Assembly: GCF_023898315.1 (NCBI RefSeq)
Contig: NC_064614.1
Span: 501,224,109 to 501,288,108 of the forward strand
DNA: 64,000 nucleotides
From: Schistocerca nitens
Taxonomy: Eukaryota; Arthropoda; Insecta; Orthoptera; Acrididae
Direction of reading: 5' to 3'
Part shown: positions 59,301-64,000 of the stretch, piece after piece
Numbering within the stretch: position 1 is the first letter of the stretch
Layout: every line of letters starts with the position of its first letter
Notes under the pieces: generated by a model
The model's database searches: none
Told to the model about the DNA's origin: nothing
What the model saw: only the letters and a program-made list of their open reading frames with translations
Translations under genes and position numbers: made by a program

Positions 59301-61304
59301 TTTAATTTCTTTTGATTCTACCCCTGTCCTAACATAAATACATGTCCCACCCCCTTTATGGTTGATTCTACAAAATTTGCTAATCATTTCAAAATTTGGA
59401 ATAATTATGCTAGACGCTTGCATTTCTTTTACCCAGTGCTCACTTATGCATAGTATGTTAATGTCTTTTAGATAGTCAGTTAATAGAACTTCTATTTCAG
59501 CTAATTTACTTTCTAGTCCTTGCACATTTTGGTAAACAACTGTTAAAGTTTCATGTAGTGGATTTGCTGCACTATTTACCTTTGTACTTTCTTGTTGCTG
59601 ACACTGTAAAGATTCTGCCTTTTCTTTTTCTTCAAATTGCGAAGGTCCCATAAAAAATGGTCACTACGCACAGCAGCTCTTCTTATCCTGAGGCTCTTCC
59701 TTTGAGATGTCTGCAGAGCAGCTGATGAGTTTCTGGATCTAATCGAATGGTTCTAGGCTGTTGGTGTGGTTGCAGTCCTAGTTACAAGTGAGCATGAAGC
59801 ATTGAGTGTGTCGAATGTGCTGACAGCTTCATCCTTGGAGGTTTCAGGTGCACATGAGTTTACACTAGGTTTGTAGGCTTTCTCATCTGAAGAAATTTTT
59901 TCCTCTACAACTCTGCTGGATGTTCCTGACATTTCTGCTGGTACCCCATATTCTACCACTCCTTCAGATACTGGTACCGGTATGTTAGGTATCTCTCTCA
60001 TCTTAGACGTTTCCTTGCAAATTTCCATTTGCTCGGTTACTGCTATGGTGAGGATACCAGGCAGTTTGTGTTGATCATTGAAATTATTTATTGTTTTCAT
60101 AATTTGAGCACAGGCATACAGTTGTCCTGCTCTATTTAGGAGATCTCCACTGTTTATGAAATGTTGTTTTCTGAAATCTATCTGGACAAATGTTGAGTTT
60201 GGGTAGCACTTTGTTATTTTGTGAAGCAGTCTGTTATTTTTTTTTATTTCTTCGTTAACATGAGATTTCTTAAAAAAATCGTATGGAATGCTGGTTACAA
60301 TCACATGTACACTTTTGAGCTTTTCGAGCGTCTCTCTTAGCGCTCGTCTTGCTGATAATACATCATTGCAGCGGACGTCTACTCCGCCCCCTAGGAGTAG
60401 AACACAATCATTTTTTTTTATCTTGATACTCAGATTTTCGCAGTTGTTGACGATCTCTTTCAGTGGAGCATCAGGTTTTATTACGCTAGTAACACTGCAT
60501 CCTGAGTTATATAGGGTTTCTGCCAGTCTTTTTCCGAGACTGTCGGCAAGTATATGTACAGTAAAAGCATTATTTGTTGTGCTCAAGTCATCCGAAGTTT
60601 TGCAGTCTATTATACGATCTTCTTTCTTTTCACAGTCTCTATGTATTATATTATTAACAGATTTTAGCGTTTTGAGCACATTATGGGCTGAGTTGTTAAG
60701 TTTTCGCTCGATGTTTCTGTAAACAGTTGCTTGTATGTTAGGTGTAACGAACTTTTCGGAGGCTTGTTTACTTTCAGTTCTCACGACACTTACTGCTTCC
60801 ACTCTCTCTTCGCAAGATTTTATTTCGTCACACATTTCCCGAGCATTGTATCTGTTTTGTACAGCGATCTTTTTAGTTGCTTTTAGTTCGTATTTTTTAA
60901 AATTTACACTCGTTTTTGGAAGAATAGATGTGCTGTAGATTTCGGAGTTTGTGTTAAGTGATGATACTCCATTCAATTCACATTCACGAAGCTTTGCTTT
61001 TAGGACTTTTATTGTTTTTTAGCACTTTGCAATTCATACAACACACTTTGTAACACATTAATTTCACGTCCGGTAGCGTAAGCGAATAACATGGCGTTAA
61101 ATCCGTTACAACTTCCCTGATCACATTCACATGAAAACACAGTTTTTGCATTAATGAATCTCACACACGCAGAATGTATCCATACTTGTGATTCTAAGCA
61201 AAGTCTGAAACCATTTTGCACATTTGAATTACAGATTACACACATGATTACTTCAGAATTACTGTTTTCTTGAGAGAAACTATCACACAATGCTGTTACT
61301 GACG
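56386..61304 (-). mobile_element. near-complete CR1-like non-LTR retrotransposon
   Basis: About 4.9 kb, read leftward. ORF1 starts at the right with a PHD-like zinc finger (61308-61009) and an esterase-like domain (60976-59753). ORF2 has an endonuclease start (59651-59142) and a long RT frame (59070-56734). A 3' UTR ends in an attga repeat near 56386-56400. Two probable one-base frameshifts (near 61010-61020, in an A run, and near 59163) are the only breaks. CR1-clade ORF1 proteins are known to combine PHD and esterase domains (Kapitonov and Jurka described this). Target duplication is at most a few bases (tca), usual for CR1. It lies inside an older RTE copy. Confidence 0.85.
56734..59651 (-). 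pseudogene. CR1 ORF2: endonuclease and reverse transcriptase, one frameshift
   Basis: The endonuclease frame (59651-59142) begins with VVYQNVQGL, then ISEHWV and GGGTCIYVR. A one-base shift near 59163 moves the frame; in the new frame VLGDFNVNF continues the endonuclease, and GFSDHKG completes it near 58950. The RT (in the 59070-56734 frame) has an intact FADD box (57549-57560, about residue 505 of that 778-codon frame), with SFYSIEEF at the C-terminus. NFRPLSMLSGFSKIIERV, QNGFRKNKSTETAI, FLDLSKAFDVIDH and YGVPQGSVLGPLLF all fit the CR1/Jockey RT group. No other stop is present. Confidence 0.85.
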
Positions 61305-61308
61305 TCAT
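59753..61308 (-). pseudogene. CR1 ORF1: PHD-like finger and SGNH-esterase-like domain, one frameshift
   Basis: The right frame (61308-61009) reads CVICNSNV with later WIHSACVRF and CECDQGSC, a PHD-like zinc-binding pattern. After a probable one-base slip in an A6 run near 61015, the second frame (60976-59753) holds ILADSLGKRLAETL (block with a GDS-like DS), LLLGGGVDVRCND (a G-x-N-D-like block), and NSGDLLNRAGQLYA where the DxxH pair is expected. Asn in the GxND block is replaced by a Gly-Val and the His of DxxH is missing, so esterase catalysis is doubtful. The extreme 5' end appears truncated at the start of this frame. A chance N-terminal ATG is used here. Confidence 0.75.
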
Positions 61309-61440
61309 TTCATTCAGCAGATCATGTAATTCTTCTTCACTTTCACTCAGGATAGCAATTTCATCAGCGAATCATATCATTGATATCCTTTCACCTTGAA
61401 TTTTAATTCTACTCCTGAACCTTTCTTTTACTTCCATCAT
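61305..61440 (-). mobile_element. RTE fragment, right of the CR1 insertion
   Basis: Minus-strand translation includes MEVKERFRSRIKIQGERISM, then FADEIAILSESEEELHDLL, the RT active-site block (FADE instead of FADD) of an RTE element. It rejoins the 55786-56385 fragment if the CR1 is removed: NEM meets NNVPSRGYG. Confidence 0.75.
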
Positions 61441-62530
61441 ATGTCATATTCCACAAGAATATGAAAACAAAGCCCACTGCCATGCATAATAGTACCTAGG
61501 AAAACTGCTGTAGTTCAAAACAGCCTCCAATTGTCCCAGAATACATAAATACGGGTCCTGTATAGTTTTGAATGGAACTGTATACCATTCTTCCTGCAAG
61601 ACTGTGGCAGTTTCAGGTAAAGATGATGGAAACGTACAGTAGTTGCACCCTTGTCTCCAAACTAGACCACAAACAGTCAATAATACTGAAATCTTGCAAC
61701 TGTGGTGGCTAGGGGAGAGACAAAAATTCATCATCGTCCTCACAATACCAGTCCAAGATTATACAAGCTGGGTAAACATGGGCTTTGCCATCTTAGGTCG
61801 CACATCACTGCTGGCGTACAAATATTGTTTTGTGGAATAGACTTGATCAGCCAAAATAGTCACATAATCCTTCGCAGCAATGCAATCTTGCAGAGTACTC
61901 ATAGAGCCCATGGACTACCATGATATGGGTGCCCAAATCATCATTGAACCTTTACCATACTTCATTCTTGAAACTTAAACTCAGCCAGAAGTTGTAAAGA
62001 GTGTGAAACGAGACTCATCTGACGAAATGACCCTTCCATTGCTCCAAAGTCCAGGTTTTATGACTTCAGCATCACATTGTCCTGTAGCAGGCATTTACAT
62101 GGCTGATGTGTGGTTTGGGAATTCCAGCTCACTCTGCAATTCCCAACTCATGGAGCTCCCATCACGTTAGTTTGGTGCTGATTGGGTTTGCAATTGCGAC
62201 ATTCAGTTTTTCAGTGTCTTTTGCAGCTGTCATCCTTTTATTTTTCATCAAAATCATCTTCAATGATAATCTGTCATAATCACTCAAAACAAACTTTTGT
62301 TCACATTGTTACTTAGGGAATAATGTTTTACACTTTCCCTGTATATAGTATAAATCTCAGATACAATGCCTCATGAAACACCAAACACTTTTGCTATCTT
62401 AGATACAAAAGTACTCAACACACAAGTACCAACAATTTACCCACATTCAGATTCTCTTAGCTCCAACATAATGAACTCACAATTACATAGAACACTGTTC
62501 TGCCCATGATTGACACTTGCAGCATATGGG
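61441..62530 (-). mobile_element. decayed Tc1/mariner-like transposon, second family
   Basis: Minus-strand fragments of a transposase unlike the 35.4-kb family. ESRFTLFTTSG (near 62010), a GKGSMMIWAP block, and a P.PQLQDFSIIDCLW block around 61720-61690 equivalent to the PPQSPDLNPIEHLW motif. A QEEWY-like stretch follows. Frame is broken in several places. Ends not defined. Confidence 0.6.
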
Positions 62531-62689
62531 GAGCATTGAACAGGTGCCATCCATGGTGTAATACAACAGTGCAACCTGCAGGCTTAACTAGTATCTGCAT
62601 TCCTGTTCAAGCATACATTTCTCTTGGTATTTTCATATTTTTGTCCAACCCATGTAGAAATCCAGTATTGGAGTCACAGTTTAACCAAC

Positions 62690-63790
62690 CTTTGGAAGAC
62701 ATGAAGTCAAATAAAACAGAAGGGACAGATAACATTTCTTCAGAATTTATAAAATGTTTAGGGGAAGTGGCAACTAAAGGTTATTACAGTTTGTATGTAA
62801 AATCTACAAGACTAGAGACATACCATTGGACATTCAGAAAAATATCATCCATACAATGCCAAAGATAGCAAGGTCAGATAAGTATGAGAACAATCACACA
62901 GTCATCTTAACATCTCATGCATCCAAGTCGCTGACAAGAATAACATACAGAAGAGTGGAAAAGAAAATTGAGGATGTGTTAGATGATGATCAGTTTGGGT
63001 TTAGGAAAGGTAAGGGCACCAGTGTGCTTGGCAATAGAAGAAAGCCCTAAGAAAAATGAAGACATGAGATTGTAGACCTGGAAAATGTGTCCAACAGTGT
63101 AAAATGGTGCCAGATTTTCGAAATATTGAGAAAAATGGGGAGTAAGATATAGTGCAAAGTGGATAATGTACATGAACCAATTGGGAAAAATAGGAATGGA
63201 TGACCAAGAATGACGTTCTTATATTAAAGAGGGTATAGGAATGGATGCAATCTTTTGCACCCAATGTTCAATCTTCACATAGAAGAAACAATGACAGAAA
63301 TAATGGACGAGTTCAAAAGTGGAATTAAAAAACATGGTGAAAGGATACCAGTGAAAAGATTCACTTATGATATTAGTATACTCAGTGAAAGTTGAGAAGA
63401 ATTAAAGAATCTATTGAAGGGAATGAATAGTCTAATAAGCTCAGAATAGGGATTGAGTATTAATAGAAGAAAAACAAACGTAATGAGGAGTAGCATAATT
63501 GAGAGTAGCAATCAACTGTAACATCAAAATAAAGCAATTCATCCTTGTGATTCATGCACTGTGGAAAAAAATGGAAAAGAAGAGAACTGAAGCATTTGTG
63601 ATGTGTTGTTATACAAGGGTATTGAAAATTAATTAGGAAAACACTGACAAGAACAGACACGATGACAGGACATGTGTCAAGACAACAAGGAATAAATTCC
63701 ATGATGCTAAAGGGAGATGTAGAGAGTACAAACACTGGGGGAAGACAAAGATTGGAATACATCCAACAAATAGTTGAGTATGTAGGGCGC
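62690..63790 (+). mobile_element. degraded RTE-type LINE
   Basis: Plus-strand blocks in order: NKTEGTDNISSEFIKCLGE; KYENNHTVILTSHASKSLTR; DDDQFGFRKGKG; HEIVDLENVSNSV; LHPMFNLHIEETMTEIMDEF; and RFTYDISILSES in place of RFADDI. Stops throughout, including before the active site, so it is inactive. It differs in orientation from the RTE piece ending at 61440. Confidence 0.65.
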
Positions 63791-64000
63791 AGCTGGAGGT
63801 TTGTTTCGTTCTAGTAATTTCGGTGTTTCTCAACACCTCTGTAAAACATAACTACTCTGTTGGGTTACAAAAGTTGATAATTAGCTTCAATGTCTTGGTA
63901 TTTGAAAACTGAGTGTATTTGTTCACTGTAGTAAACTACACCTGAAAATAGTTCCTGGATTTGCTGTTTGTCAGGCAATTTACTTGATAGCTAATCAACT

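Noticed and set aside
57269-60938. Plus-strand open frames opposite the CR1 ORFs
   Set aside because: Antisense shadows; the minus-strand frames carry all recognised domain motifs.

Overview
This window looks like intergenic and intronic DNA from a large, repeat-rich insect genome. The SINE families, the RTE and CR1 retrotransposons and the tRNA-like fold-back repeats resemble those I know from Orthoptera such as Schistocerca. That assignment rests on recognition, not on a search. There is no sign of prokaryotic organisation: coding DNA is sparse, introns are GT-AG, and most long reading frames belong to mobile elements.

Only one host gene is well supported. It lies on the + strand at 9494-11816 as three coding exons joined at phase-0 introns, encoding a 289-residue, lysine-rich protein I cannot name. 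Its coding start sits two bases after a splice acceptor, so a non-coding 5' exon is expected. A GC/CpG-rich block at about 3230-3657 ending in a good donor site is the best candidate promoter and first exon. The long 3' UTR reaches an AATAAA signal at 12382.

The rest is layered mobile DNA. From left to right: nested SINEs (1-290), a LINE 3' end (1003-1230), the gene (9.5-12.4 kb) with a SINE in its first coding intron, further SINEs, a Penelope-like element with reverse transcriptase and GIY-YIG endonuclease (16.9-19.4 kb, - strand), and a degraded LINE (22-25.25 kb) interrupted by a palindromic tRNA-like composite. Then come a hAT-like MITE (26.7-27.2 kb), a decayed DDE-transposase-like gene (29.4-31.1 kb), a larger tRNA-like composite (32.3-33.8 kb), a second Penelope fragment, two inverted Tc1 transposons (35.4-36.8 and 37.8-39.2 kb), and two near-identical RTE retrotransposons in tandem (39.4-45.6 kb), the second split by a 1,509-bp solo LTR. 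A third tRNA-like composite, a CR1/L2-type LINE (47.4-49.4 kb), an RTE 5' region with a perfect 280-bp tandem duplication (52.6-53.7 kb), and a nearly full-length CR1 element (56.4-61.3 kb) inserted in an older RTE copy follow. The right end holds Tc1 and RTE relics.

The most notable pattern is a tRNA-like composite repeat present at three loci in palindromic forms with 2+2, 2+4 and 1+1 tRNA-like units. Each whole composite is flanked by its own 12-16 bp target-site duplication, so multi-unit fold-back structures appear to have inserted as single units. The premature stops in the Tc1 copies are mostly TGA at sites where CGA is expected, suggesting decay driven by CpG methylation.
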